A stretch of 64,000 bases of DNA from Kiritimatiellia bacterium (GTDB taxonomy: Bacteria > Verrucomicrobiota > Kiritimatiellia > UBA8416 > JABMPJ01): assembly GCA_030745755.1 (NCBI GenBank), contig JASLOA010000057.1, forward strand, positions 1 to 64,000, in the 5' to 3' direction. Positions within the stretch are counted from its first letter, which is position 1. Each line of letters starts with the position of its first letter. The notes below the pieces were generated by a model. The model ran no database searches and had not been told where the DNA came from. It saw only the letters and a list, made by a program, of their open reading frames with translations. The translations under genes and the position numbers were made by a program. Below are positions 33,957 through 42,949 of the stretch, piece after piece.

Positions 33957-34592
33957 GTGAAGGTCATGGACTACACCGACATCGTGTGGGATTGGAACGG
34001 GACGCTTCTCGACGATGCCCCGCTCTGCTGTGAGATCATGAGTGAGCAACTCGTATCGCGGGGGTTGCCCCCGCTCAGCTTGGAGCGCTACGGCGCCATC
34101 TTCGGGTTTCCGGTGGAAGCCTACTACGAGCGAGCCGGGTTCGATTTTTCGTCCGAGCCGTTCGAGATACCGGCGCGCCAGTTCATTGCCGTCTACGAGG
34201 CACGCCGTCATGAGGCGCCCCTGCGCCCTGGCGTTGCTGCGGTGCTGGAGAAGGTGCGTGACGCCGGTATCCGCCAGCACCTGCTCTCGGCCTATTCGCA
34301 TGGTTCGCTCGAAACAGTTGTCGAATCACATGGACTGACCGGGTTCTTCGCTACCATTGCCGGCATCCCCGATGTCTTCGCTGCCAGCAAGCTTGATCGC
34401 GGGTTGGAACTGGCCGCGGCCATTGCGGGACCGGAGCGTCGCGCCTTGTTGATCGGGGACACGGATCATGACCAGGAGGTGGCGGCCGAAATGGGAATCG
34501 ACTGCGTCCTGATCCCGGCCGGTCACCAGTCCCGCGAACGGCTTGAGGCGTGTGGTGTACCTGTACTCAGTTCTTTGGATGAGCTTCTATGA
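33957..34592 (+). CDS. HAD-family hydrolase (phosphoglycolate phosphatase-like)
   Basis: 211 residues. HAD motif I is VWDWNGTLLDD (residues 10-20), motif II lies in HLLSAYSHGS and motif III/IV in ASKLDRGLEL and LIGDTDHDQEVAAEMG. The start is GTG at 33957 with GAGGG 6 nt upstream; ATG 33966 is an alternative. Substrate is a small phosphate monoester by family. It overlaps rlmN by ATGA (34589-34592). Confidence 0.85.
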   Translation: MKVMDYTDIVWDWNGTLLDDAPLCCEIMSEQLVSRGLPPLSLERYGAIFGFPVEAYYERAGFDFSSEPFEIPARQFIAVYEARRHEAPLRPGVAAVLEKVRDAGIRQHLLSAYSHGSLETVVESHGLTGFFATIAGIPDVFAASKLDRGLELAAAIAGPERRALLIGDTDHDQEVAAEMGIDCVLIPAGHQSRERLEACGVPVLSSLDELL

Positions 34593-35611
34593 AACCACTC
34601 ATCTACAACCTTGGTCGATTGGAATTGGAGACCGTCTGCGCGGAACATGACCAGCCCCGTTTCCGCGCCGGTCAGATCTGGCGCTGGCTCTATGTGCAGC
34701 GGGTCACGGAATGGGCTGCCATGCGCAATCTTCCTGCTTCGCTACGCCGTGCACTGGCCGAGTCGTTTCTGCTGCCCGAGCCGGAGCCGCTGGCGACACA
34801 GGGCAAGCCAGACGAAACACGCAAGTTGCTCATTGGGCTGAGGGATGGTGAGTGCGTTGAAGCCGTCATGATTCCAGCGGCCGACCGCAGGACGCTCTGT
34901 CTTTCCTCGCAGGTTGGCTGCCGCTTCCACTGTGCGTTCTGTGCCAGTGGGCAGGGCGGGTACCAGCGCCAGCTTGAGGCGGGGGAGATCGTGCAGCAGG
35001 TCATGTCGGCCTGTATGCTCTGGGGCGATCGTCCCACTCACATCGTCTACATGGGGGTAGGGGAGCCGTTCGATAACTACGATGCGGTCCTCACCTCCGT
35101 TCGCACTCTCAACAACGGTGATGGACTCGGGATCGGCGCACGCCGGATCACGATCAGCACATGTGGTGTCGTGCCCGGAATCGAGCGCCTGGCCGAGGAG
35201 TCGATCCAGGTGGAACTCTCCGTTTCGCTTCACGCGTCCAGCGATGCCGTCCGGACAGCGCTGATGCCGGTCAACAAGACCTGGCCCATTGATACGTTGC
35301 TTGCCGCCTGCCGGGCTTACGCGGAGCGTACGGGGCGGATCATCACGTTTGAATACACGCTCATCCGAGATGTGAACGACAGCGAGGCAGATGCGCACGC
35401 CCTCGCCCGACGCCTGGCGAACCTGCCGTGCCGGGTCAACCTTATCCCCTTGAGTGATGTACCCGAGTTCGAGGGAAAGCCCTCTTCCCCGGCCGCAGCC
35501 GACCTTTTTATTCGTGCCCTTGCGGAACAGCACATCAACGCCACCCTCCGCGCTTCCAAAGGTTCCGGTCTGGAAGCGGCCTGCGGCCAATTGCGCGCAA
35601 AACATCGTTAA
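34589..35611 (+). CDS. rlmN: 23S rRNA/tRNA adenosine-C2 methyltransferase (radical SAM)
   Basis: 340 residues. The radical SAM cluster is CRFHCAFC near residue 112, with MGVGEPFDNYDAVLTSV and the methylated Cys in GSGLEAACGQLR at the C-terminus. The N-terminal FRAGQIWRWLYVQRV is typical. RlmN methylates A2503 of 23S rRNA and A37 of some tRNAs. Start overlaps the HAD gene by 4 nt. Confidence 0.95.
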   Translation: MKPLIYNLGRLELETVCAEHDQPRFRAGQIWRWLYVQRVTEWAAMRNLPASLRRALAESFLLPEPEPLATQGKPDETRKLLIGLRDGECVEAVMIPAADRRTLCLSSQVGCRFHCAFCASGQGGYQRQLEAGEIVQQVMSACMLWGDRPTHIVYMGVGEPFDNYDAVLTSVRTLNNGDGLGIGARRITISTCGVVPGIERLAEESIQVELSVSLHASSDAVRTALMPVNKTWPIDTLLAACRAYAERTGRIITFEYTLIRDVNDSEADAHALARRLANLPCRVNLIPLSDVPEFEGKPSSPAAADLFIRALAEQHINATLRASKGSGLEAACGQLRAKHR

Positions 35612-35665
35612 CCTTGTGTTTATCCCTCGCAATTAGTGATAAGAGTTCCCATACTTCACCCACTA

Positions 35666-37099
35666 ATGAACACACCGACTCCACGAATTATTCAGGGGGG
35701 CATGGGTGCGGCGGTTTCGAACTGGACGCTGGCGCGTGCCGTTTCCAAGCTTGGGCAACTGGGCGTTGTCTCCGGCACTGGTCTCTCCCATGCCTTGATA
35801 CGTCGTCTGCAGGATGGTGATCCCGGCGGCCACATGCACCGTGCCCTGAGCCATTTCCCCTTGCCCGCCCTGGGGCAGCGTATCCTCGACCGCTACTTTA
35901 TTCCCGGCGGCCGCGAGGCCGACAAGCCCTATATCAAGCCGATCATGGATAAGCTTGAGGGTGAGCACGAGTCCGAAGAACTGAACATTGCCAGCAATTT
36001 TGTTGAAGTCTTCCTCGCCCGCGAAGGGCACGACAACCCGGTGGGCATCAACTACCTTGAGAAGATTCAGTTTCCGCACCTCTCCTCGATCTATGGCGCC
36101 ATGCTGGGAGGCGTAGCCGTGGTGATCATGGGGGCAGGCATTCCGATTGAGATTCCCGGCGTGTTGGACCGTTTCGCCAAGCACGCCGCCGCCAGCTATC
36201 CTGCTTATGTACAGGGCAGTGAGAAGGCGGAACAGGTGCGGATGCACTTCAATCCGGCCGACTTCCGGGAACCGGAAACGCCCACGACAGACCTGGAGCG
36301 CCCTGCCTTCTTCCCGATTGTCTCCTCCGGAGTGCTCGCCAAGACGCTTACGCGTCGCTCAACCGGATCCATTGAAGGGCTGATCGTTGAAGGGTCGCGT
36401 GCGGGCGGCCACAATGCTCCGCCACGCGGAGCCGGCGAATTCGACGCCAAGGGCCAGCCGGTCTATGGGCCACGCGACGAGGTGAACCTGCAGCAGATCC
36501 GTGACCTGGACCTGCCTTTCTGGCTGGCGGGAACGTATGGATCACCCGAACGACTCCAAGAGGCCATTGCCGAAGGGGCCGTCGGTGTTCAGGTGGGTAC
36601 CGCCTTCGCCCTGTGCGAGGAGTCGGGCCTGACACCCGGAATACGGCGTACGCTGGTTCAGCAGGCGCTGGAAGGCAAGGCAATCATCTTCACTGATCCA
36701 AAGGCTTCACCCACCGGTTTCCCGTTCAAGGTAGCGCAGCTGGAGGGATCGCTCTCAGATCAGAAGGTCTACGAAGACCGCAAACGGCTGTGTGATATCG
36801 GCCTGTTACGTGAGATGTACTACAAGGAAGATGGTTCAATCGGTTATCGTTGTCCGGCTGAGCCGGAGGCGGCCTACATCGCCAAGGGCGGCGACCCCGC
36901 TGCCGCTGAAGGGCGCAAGTGCCTGTGCAACGCGCTGATTTCGAACGTCGGTATGCCCCAGGTGCGTCCTGACGGGCGGTCCGAACTTCCGCTTGTCACG
37001 CTGGGCGACGATGTGGCCGGCATTCGTCGGTTCTGTCAGGGCGACAGTTCGGAGTTCAGTGCGGCCGACGTTGTGAATGTCTTGCTCGAGAAAGCGTAG
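35666..37099 (+). CDS. Nitronate monooxygenase-like flavoprotein
   Basis: 477 residues from ATG 35666; an in-frame GTG at 35636 lacks support. TIM-barrel flavin signature IIQGGMGAAVSNW at the N-terminus, MGAGIPIEIPGVLD, the catalytic-His region IVEGSRAGGHNAPPRG and VGVQVGTAFALCEESG are all present. The family oxidises nitronates or acts as enoyl reductase with FMN. The C-terminal about 120 residues with Cys-rich RCPAEPEAAYIAKGG and GRKCLCNALI exceed a minimal NMO, so it is the long subtype. It converges on thiI. Confidence 0.82.
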   Translation: MNTPTPRIIQGGMGAAVSNWTLARAVSKLGQLGVVSGTGLSHALIRRLQDGDPGGHMHRALSHFPLPALGQRILDRYFIPGGREADKPYIKPIMDKLEGEHESEELNIASNFVEVFLAREGHDNPVGINYLEKIQFPHLSSIYGAMLGGVAVVIMGAGIPIEIPGVLDRFAKHAAASYPAYVQGSEKAEQVRMHFNPADFREPETPTTDLERPAFFPIVSSGVLAKTLTRRSTGSIEGLIVEGSRAGGHNAPPRGAGEFDAKGQPVYGPRDEVNLQQIRDLDLPFWLAGTYGSPERLQEAIAEGAVGVQVGTAFALCEESGLTPGIRRTLVQQALEGKAIIFTDPKASPTGFPFKVAQLEGSLSDQKVYEDRKRLCDIGLLREMYYKEDGSIGYRCPAEPEAAYIAKGGDPAAAEGRKCLCNALISNVGMPQVRPDGRSELPLVTLGDDVAGIRRFCQGDSSEFSAADVVNVLLEKA

Positions 37100-37109
37100 C
37101 TGCCGCCGC

Positions 37110-38285
37110 TCAGCTCAGCGTGATACTCTCCGCCGCTTCAATGGCCTGCTGTTCCAATGCGGCCACATCCAGGTGGACCTCGTCGGCCTCCATGTTCTCT
37201 ATCCTGGCACGCGTTTCCGGATGCTTGGGCAGGAAGACCGAGCAGCAGTCCTGGGCCTCTTCGATGCTCGTCTCAAACGTCCCGATCTGTCGCGCGATCT
37301 CGATGATCTGCACCTTGTCCATACAGAGCAGCGGTCGATAGACGGGCGCTTCCACGGTGATATCGACCGCGCGCAGGTTTTCGAGGGTCTGTGACGCCAC
37401 CTGGCCAATATTCTCGCCCGTGACCAGTCCGAGACAGCGGTGTCTGCGCATGATGCGTTCTGCGATGCGATACATGAAGCGGCGGTAAAGTACCACGCGG
37501 TTGCGCGGCTCGCACTTGTCCCGGATCGCCACCTGGATATCGGAGAACGGTACAGCCGTCAGTGTGGACTTGCCCTGGAAGTGGGCCAGGCGCTGGGACA
37601 ATCGTTCCACCTTGTCGAATGCGCCGCGCCCGAGGAAGGTGCGGTTCTCGAAAAAGACGTGATGCACCTTGCAACCGCGCCGCATCATCTGCCAGGCCGC
37701 CACGGGGCTGTCGATGCCACCGCTGAGCAGGCACATCACCTTGCCGCCCGTGCCGATCGGCAAGCCGCCCGCAGCGGGTTCAACCACCAGGTAGATCGCC
37801 GCAAACTCGCCATGAATCTCCACGTGCAGATTCAGTTCCGGATCGCCCAGGCTAACGGAAAGCAGCCCATCCGGAGCATTCTGAAGGATGTGTGCCCCCA
37901 ACTCCCGGCTCACCTCCTCGCTGCGCATCGGGTAACGCTTATCAGCACGCCGGGTGGTGATGCGGAAACGAGCCGGCTCATCACCGCTCCAGGCGGCCCG
38001 GAAGATCTCCAGGCCCCGCGTCTTCAATGTCTGCATGTCATTCGCGCACTTCTGCGCCAGGCTGATACTCTGAATCCCGGGCAGAAGCAGCAGTTCGCGG
38101 CGCACCTGCTCACGGTGCCTGGGGTCGTCGGCCACCCACAACCGCCCATGCGTACGCGTCACCGCCGGCGCGCCGCATCCCGTCAGGCGCCGTTTGATGT
38201 CCCGCAGCAGCGCGTGCTCAAAGAAGGCGCGGTTTCCGCCCTTCAGAGCAATCTCCGCATACCGAATGATCCACATACCAGTCAT
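37110..38285 (-). CDS. thiI: tRNA 4-thiouridine synthetase
   Basis: 391 residues. N-terminal ferredoxin-like and THUMP domains (RYAEIALKGGNRAFFE, then the SREL..LSVSLGDPELNLHVEI stretch) are followed by the PP-loop CLLSGGIDSPVAAWQMMRRG. There is no C-terminal rhodanese domain, so this is the short form; residues near CCSVFLPKHPET match the end of the adenylylation domain. It thiolates U8 in tRNA. The cysteine desulfurase just upstream on the same strand is the likely sulfur donor. Confidence 0.92.
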   Translation of the reverse strand: MTGMWIIRYAEIALKGGNRAFFEHALLRDIKRRLTGCGAPAVTRTHGRLWVADDPRHREQVRRELLLLPGIQSISLAQKCANDMQTLKTRGLEIFRAAWSGDEPARFRITTRRADKRYPMRSEEVSRELGAHILQNAPDGLLSVSLGDPELNLHVEIHGEFAAIYLVVEPAAGGLPIGTGGKVMCLLSGGIDSPVAAWQMMRRGCKVHHVFFENRTFLGRGAFDKVERLSQRLAHFQGKSTLTAVPFSDIQVAIRDKCEPRNRVVLYRRFMYRIAERIMRRHRCLGLVTGENIGQVASQTLENLRAVDITVEAPVYRPLLCMDKVQIIEIARQIGTFETSIEEAQDCCSVFLPKHPETRARIENMEADEVHLDVAALEQQAIEAAESITLS

Positions 38286-38351
38286 GGGGGGAGAGAATAG
38301 CCGCGAAAGAGCACAAAGAACACAAAGAAGATAGGGTGCTGATACAGGACG

Positions 38352-39467
38352 CTAGAAAAACCGCTTCAGCTCTCGCCACTGTTTCACCAGCACGCGCCAT
38401 GCCTGGTCCAGCTCGGCGGGATCCTGGCCCGGGAACGTGCTCCAGCGTACGGTGCACCGGCTTGCCTTGGCATCCATGCCTATTGCCTTGTGGATGGGAG
38501 AGAGACTTTTCTTGGCCGAGCTGCAGGCGCTGCCTGTGCCGAGAAAGATGCCCGCTTCCTCGAGATGGTGTTGCAGGACTTCGCCCTCGACGGGTGCTAC
38601 GTTCAGCAGCGTAATGCAGGGAGAGTAGCTTCCGCCAGGATCTTGGATAGGGGCGGGAACGTCCCCGCCATCGAACGATTCGAATCCGAACGGCGCTGCC
38701 TCCAATGCTGTGATGTGTTCCAGCGCGTTGCAGAAAGCCCGGATCAGCGGGAGCGGAACGGTTCCCGGTCGCCAGCCGCGCTCCTGACCTCCCCCTCGTG
38801 TGAGTGGCGTCAGCTTGAGTGATGGTTTCAACATCATGCCGCCAATCCCCGCTGGTGCCGCGATCTTGTGTCCCACAAACGTGAATACCGTCAGCGACGC
38901 CATGTCAGGCAGAGGCAGCTTGCCCACGCCCTGAGCTCCGTCAACCAGGATACAGACCTCGGGGTTTGCTGCCACGGCAGCGGCAGCAATGTCGTCTACA
39001 GGCTGAACGAGGCCGACCTCGTTATTGACCCACTCGAGCACCACGACGTCCGGTGTCGGCAGTTCCGCCAGCCCGTCAACATCCACCGCACCCCACGGGC
39101 CGACAGGCATTGGCACCACCTCCCATTGGCTATCCAGTGTTTCAACGGGCCCCGCCAGGCTCGGATGCGTCGTGGCCGAGTTCCAGAGCACACCGCCGCC
39201 CGGGAGCTGACCGCAACAGGCGCGCAAGCCAATGTTGTTCGACTCTGTGCCGCCGGACGTAAAAATAACGGCGTCTGTCTCGCACCCCAGGTAATGAGCA
39301 ACCTGTTCGCGACAAACATCCAGTGCCTTGCGCGCTGTCAACCCCAGCTCATAGCGCGTTCCGGTATTCCACCCCAGTTCCACCAGGTCGCGTGCGAGGT
39401 GCTCAGCAACTTCCGCACAAACCGGTGACGTGGCTGCGTGGTCGAGATAGACAATCCCTTCTCTCAT
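38352..39467 (-). CDS. Cysteine desulfurase (class V aminotransferase)
   Basis: 371 residues from the ATG at 39467; the longer frame to 39761 adds a Arg/Pro-rich leader that is the shadow of the next gene. YLDHAATSPVCAEVAEHL at the N-terminus, FTSGGTESNNIGLRA, the PLP lysine in TFVGHKIAAPAGIGG and the catalytic Cys loop GTGSACSSAKKSLSP are all present (NifS/IscS type). With thiI next to it, the probable job is persulfide supply for 4-thiouridine. Confidence 0.92.
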   Translation of the reverse strand: MREGIVYLDHAATSPVCAEVAEHLARDLVELGWNTGTRYELGLTARKALDVCREQVAHYLGCETDAVIFTSGGTESNNIGLRACCGQLPGGGVLWNSATTHPSLAGPVETLDSQWEVVPMPVGPWGAVDVDGLAELPTPDVVVLEWVNNEVGLVQPVDDIAAAAVAANPEVCILVDGAQGVGKLPLPDMASLTVFTFVGHKIAAPAGIGGMMLKPSLKLTPLTRGGGQERGWRPGTVPLPLIRAFCNALEHITALEAAPFGFESFDGGDVPAPIQDPGGSYSPCITLLNVAPVEGEVLQHHLEEAGIFLGTGSACSSAKKSLSPIHKAIGMDAKASRCTVRWSTFPGQDPAELDQAWRVLVKQWRELKRFF

Positions 39468-39510
39468 GCCCGCAGTATGACATGAGCCAAGCGGGTGGGG
39501 GAATCGTTTA

Positions 39511-40830
39511 TTACTCTTGGTCTCTGTCTGATCGTTTGACTGACCGGACAATTCCTTTCGCGGCGGCTGCTGCGCCGCGTCCGGCCTGTGCGGCGCCCTT
39601 TCCGGCTGCCTTAACACCGGCCGACGACAGATGCCACCCGTGGTGACCGGTCCATGCCGCTGCCCGGCCCACGCCCGCGCTTGCGCGTTTCGTTCCACGC
39701 CATAGCACGGCACCCGTCGAGCTGACACCCTTGTAGCCCACCAGAACGGGCTGTCTGACACACGAATCCACTGTTTCGCTTGTGGCGTCGATGGCCTCCC
39801 CGATGCCCGCCTTGATGCGTTCGGTAAGATTCGGCGACCGCTTCTCCTCCGGGAGCTCCGCCTCGATGCGCCCTTTCAGGGCCGGCACAACCAGGTCGGA
39901 AACCACGCCCTTCAGATCCAGCATAAAATCCTTCAGCCGGGCGGCCATTTGGTTGCGCGCTTCTTCCTCGCTCCAGCCGTGGAAGGCCCGGCACCGGTCG
40001 ATCGTGGCATGGCCCGCGACCGACGTGAAAAGTCCGGCGCCCAGTCCCTGGGCGATGTCGTCCGTGAAGCGGCCCAGCACCGGTATCCACGAGGTCAGGT
40101 TCTCCATCAGCTTGCTCCCGATGTTGAGGAACTGCACCGTGGCGGCAATCTTCAGGACGTCGGCCATGATCCGAACCTGCTCGCGCAGCCGGGGCCGGCC
40201 ATTATAGGTCGCCGATACATCCATGACCATTCGCCCGGCCCTGTAGAGCACCACGAACAGGTCAATCGAGCGCCATGGACTGACTGCCACGCCTACCATT
40301 GTATCCCGCACGCAGTCACGCACCTGGCGCTCGGCCTCGGCATCCAGCGGGGCCACCGCCGGCATGATCACCTCGTCCACCACGCGCTCCAGCTCGCCGA
40401 CCAGCTCCCCGCTGCTCCGCTCACGGGATGTGCGGCTTTTCAGCTTTGCCGCTTCAGCGCGCAGGCCGCTGCGCTGTGTCTCGGGCACAAGCGCATTTCC
40501 GGTCAGTCGCTCCATCACGTCCGCGAGATAGCGGGCACAGTGCCTCAGTTCCCGGGGTGACGCGGAGGCGAGGTCTTGCCGCGGGGGAGGGATCAGCACG
40601 GCCGGGCGGCGCGCCATCGCCACCACGTAGTAGACAATCCCGAAAGCCACTGCGCCAAGCAGGACCACCAGGAAGGCCCAGCCCAGGAGCGGGTGGACCA
40701 GGGATAGCGCCTGGTAGGCCTGCAGGCATTCGACCAGCGCAACAAAGGCCAGTCCAATCCCCACAACCCACAGCACCAGCTTCACCGTGCGCCAGAGATT
40801 GCCCAACAGCGTGTAACCATAACCACTCAT
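39511..40830 (-). CDS. DUF697-like membrane protein
   Basis: 439 residues. Two N-terminal membrane helices (VKLVLWVVGIGLAFVALVEC, LGWAFLVVLLGAVAFGIVYY) are followed by a DUF697/YcjF-like region: VSPWRSIDLFVVLYRAGRMV and RLREQVRIMADVLKIAATVQ. The C-terminus is Ala/Gly/Lys-rich (GKGAAQAGRGAAAAAKG). In other bacteria YcjF-type proteins pair with a GTPase (YcjX), which is not seen here. A GGAGG ribosome site supports the ATG at 40830. Function is unknown. Confidence 0.75.
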   Translation of the reverse strand: MSGYGYTLLGNLWRTVKLVLWVVGIGLAFVALVECLQAYQALSLVHPLLGWAFLVVLLGAVAFGIVYYVVAMARRPAVLIPPPRQDLASASPRELRHCARYLADVMERLTGNALVPETQRSGLRAEAAKLKSRTSRERSSGELVGELERVVDEVIMPAVAPLDAEAERQVRDCVRDTMVGVAVSPWRSIDLFVVLYRAGRMVMDVSATYNGRPRLREQVRIMADVLKIAATVQFLNIGSKLMENLTSWIPVLGRFTDDIAQGLGAGLFTSVAGHATIDRCRAFHGWSEEEARNQMAARLKDFMLDLKGVVSDLVVPALKGRIEAELPEEKRSPNLTERIKAGIGEAIDATSETVDSCVRQPVLVGYKGVSSTGAVLWRGTKRASAGVGRAAAWTGHHGWHLSSAGVKAAGKGAAQAGRGAAAAAKGIVRSVKRSDRDQE

Positions 40831-41059
40831 CAGTCCTCCCGGTTCGAACAGGTCAAATCTACCAAGATTAGCCGCCTATCTGCAAGGGGCCTCGAACGAC
40901 ATCTCTCGCGAAGGCTGCCTGATTCCCGTCTTGTCTCCGCGCAGAAGGAGTATAGGATGTGCCCTATGGATAACGGCTCAGAAGCTCCGCAGCCAGACAC
41001 GTCGGTATCATCCAGTAAGGCACTGCCAGGATCCAGACGCTGTGAATGATGAACGATTG

Positions 41060-41251
41060 ATGGGGGTGGAGAGCAGCATGGCCTTCCTGGAAAAGACCGT
41101 GGAGGACCTGTCGGACATCGTCCGCCGGCAGCAGGAAGATATCGACCGGCTGGAGACAGAGCTGCGCGTGGTAAACGCGCGTCTTGAGCACGTTGAGTCG
41201 CCCGAAACCGACGAACCAGAGCCCGAGGCAGAGAAGCCGCCCCACTATTAG
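41060..41251 (+). CDS. slyX: SlyX-like coiled-coil protein
   Basis: 63 residues from the ATG at 41060. FLEKTVEDLSDIVRRQQEDI and LETELRVVNARLEHVE form a coiled coil; the C-terminal ESPETDEPEPEAEKPPHY ends in the Pro-Pro-His-Tyr tail seen in SlyX. The role of SlyX is not settled. It lies 81 nt before the histidine kinase gene. Confidence 0.82.
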   Translation: MGVESSMAFLEKTVEDLSDIVRRQQEDIDRLETELRVVNARLEHVESPETDEPEPEAEKPPHY

Positions 41252-41332
41252 TGCCCACAGTCGAGCCTTGTGAAGAAACGGCATTGCGGGTAGCTTGAAA
41301 ACAGGGCGAGAGGGCATTGCTGGGGCGAGGGA

Positions 41333-42949
41333 ATGGCATTACTGACATGGCACACCGGCACGAGGCGTCGACAGCTCACGCTCGGTGAGATAACGGTGAT
41401 TGGGCGTGGGGCAGAGTCCGACGTGGTGTTGGAGTCGCCGCAGGTGTCACGGCGACATGCCCGCATACGGCATCTCAATGCCGACTGGTTGTTCGAAGAC
41501 CAGGGCAGCCACAATGGCTCACTGATCAACGGCCAGCTCCGTACGCAGTCCACGCTCACAGATGGCGATGTCATTACACTCGGTCCCTTTCAGCTGACCT
41601 TTGCCATAGCTCCTGCCACCCGGCCGCCTGTACCGCGTCCGGACATCCGTGCGCGCGACAGCGCGAATGATCTATCGGAGCCGCTCAGCGCCATGGCCTC
41701 ACTCGATCTGTCACGGGCCCATGCCCCCGCAGCGCAGGATACAGTCGATCTCCACCGTCGTCTGCAGGCCAGCTATGAGATTGCACGGGCGACAGCCGCA
41801 ACGCTGGATGAATCCGAGCTGCTGGAGCAGGTTCTTGAGGCTCTCTTCGAGATTTTCGAGATGGCCGATCGCGGCATGATCCTGCTTGTGGACAGGGAGA
41901 CCGGCGCCCTGATCCACGGTCCGGCCCGACAGCGGGAAGGAGACGTTACCCCGGGGATCGAGGTGTCGGATACAGCACTCAAGCGGGCGCTCGACACTCG
42001 GGAGGCCGTGCTCTGCTGCAACACGCGCGATGACAGTCGCCTGGCTGCGGCCCAGAGCATCGTCACTCTCGGCATCCGCTCCGTCATGATTGCGCCGCTT
42101 CTGTTTCGCGAGAAACTCTATGGAGCCATCTATCTTGATGCGCGGCAGCGCACCGCGGCCTTCCACAGCACGGATTTGCAGTTACTCTGTGCGGCGGCAG
42201 CCGATGTGGCCGCCGCCTTGGCCCATGCTGAGCTTCACAGCCAGGTCGTTCAGAACGAGCGCATGGCCGCTATAGGCGAGACAGCGGCCGGCCTGTCGCA
42301 CTGCATCAAGAACATCCTGCAGGCCGTGAAAACCGGTTCCTACCTGCTCGACCACGGGTTGGAGAGGGAAGACCTCGAGATGATCGGCAAGGGTTGGCAG
42401 GTGATCAAGAAGAAGAACGACTTCATGGAGAAACTCGTGTGGGATCTCCTGACGCTCTCCAAACCGCGCGAGGCGGAGCATACCCCCGTCGACCTGAACG
42501 CGCTGTGCGAGGAGATCTGCGATGTGGGTACGCATCGCGAGGAGGGCGAGCCGGTCAGCGTGACGTTCAAACCCGATCCCACCGTCCCCCCGGTCGCGCT
42601 GGACGCCCAGGGCATTCGTCGCAGCCTGCTCAACCTCGTCACCAACGCCATGGATGCCTGTGCCGACACGGGTGGTGAGGTCACGGTGGAGACCCATGTC
42701 CCCGATGCCGATGGACGCGTAAGCATTGCGATTCGCGACACCGGCTGCGGAATGTCCGCCGAGACCCAGGCCAAGCTCTTCACCGTCTTCTTCAGCACCA
42801 AGGGCTCCCGCGGCACGGGTTTGGGTCTGCCGGTCACCAGGAAGATCGTGGAAGAGCACGGCGGAACGCTCGACGTCACCTCAGCCGAAGGCACCGGCAC
42901 CACCTTCACCATCACCCTTCCCATTACGCCTGCTCAGTCTGACTCGTGA
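41333..42949 (+). CDS. FHA-GAF sensor histidine kinase
   Basis: 538 residues. An FHA domain is at about residues 15-95 (IGRGAESDVVLESPQVSRRHARI, DQGSHNGSLING), a GAF domain at about 145-300 and a kinase core after that: the phospho-acceptor His in GLSHCIKNIL, N-box LLNLVTNAMDACAD, DTGCGM and GTGLGLPV. FHA binds phosphothreonine, so it may link Ser/Thr-kinase signals to a phosphorelay. No transmembrane segment or receiver is present and no response regulator is adjacent. Its 3' end overlaps the convergent SDR by 26 nt. Confidence 0.85.
   Translation: MALLTWHTGTRRRQLTLGEITVIGRGAESDVVLESPQVSRRHARIRHLNADWLFEDQGSHNGSLINGQLRTQSTLTDGDVITLGPFQLTFAIAPATRPPVPRPDIRARDSANDLSEPLSAMASLDLSRAHAPAAQDTVDLHRRLQASYEIARATAATLDESELLEQVLEALFEIFEMADRGMILLVDRETGALIHGPARQREGDVTPGIEVSDTALKRALDTREAVLCCNTRDDSRLAAAQSIVTLGIRSVMIAPLLFREKLYGAIYLDARQRTAAFHSTDLQLLCAAAADVAAALAHAELHSQVVQNERMAAIGETAAGLSHCIKNILQAVKTGSYLLDHGLEREDLEMIGKGWQVIKKKNDFMEKLVWDLLTLSKPREAEHTPVDLNALCEEICDVGTHREEGEPVSVTFKPDPTVPPVALDAQGIRRSLLNLVTNAMDACADTGGEVTVETHVPDADGRVSIAIRDTGCGMSAETQAKLFTVFFSTKGSRGTGLGLPVTRKIVEEHGGTLDVTSAEGTGTTFTITLPITPAQSDS

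Noticed and set aside
39468-39761. 98-residue N-terminal extension of the cysteine desulfurase
   Set aside because: It is Arg/Pro-rich shadow of the DUF697 gene, and MREGIVYLDHAATSP is the natural family start.
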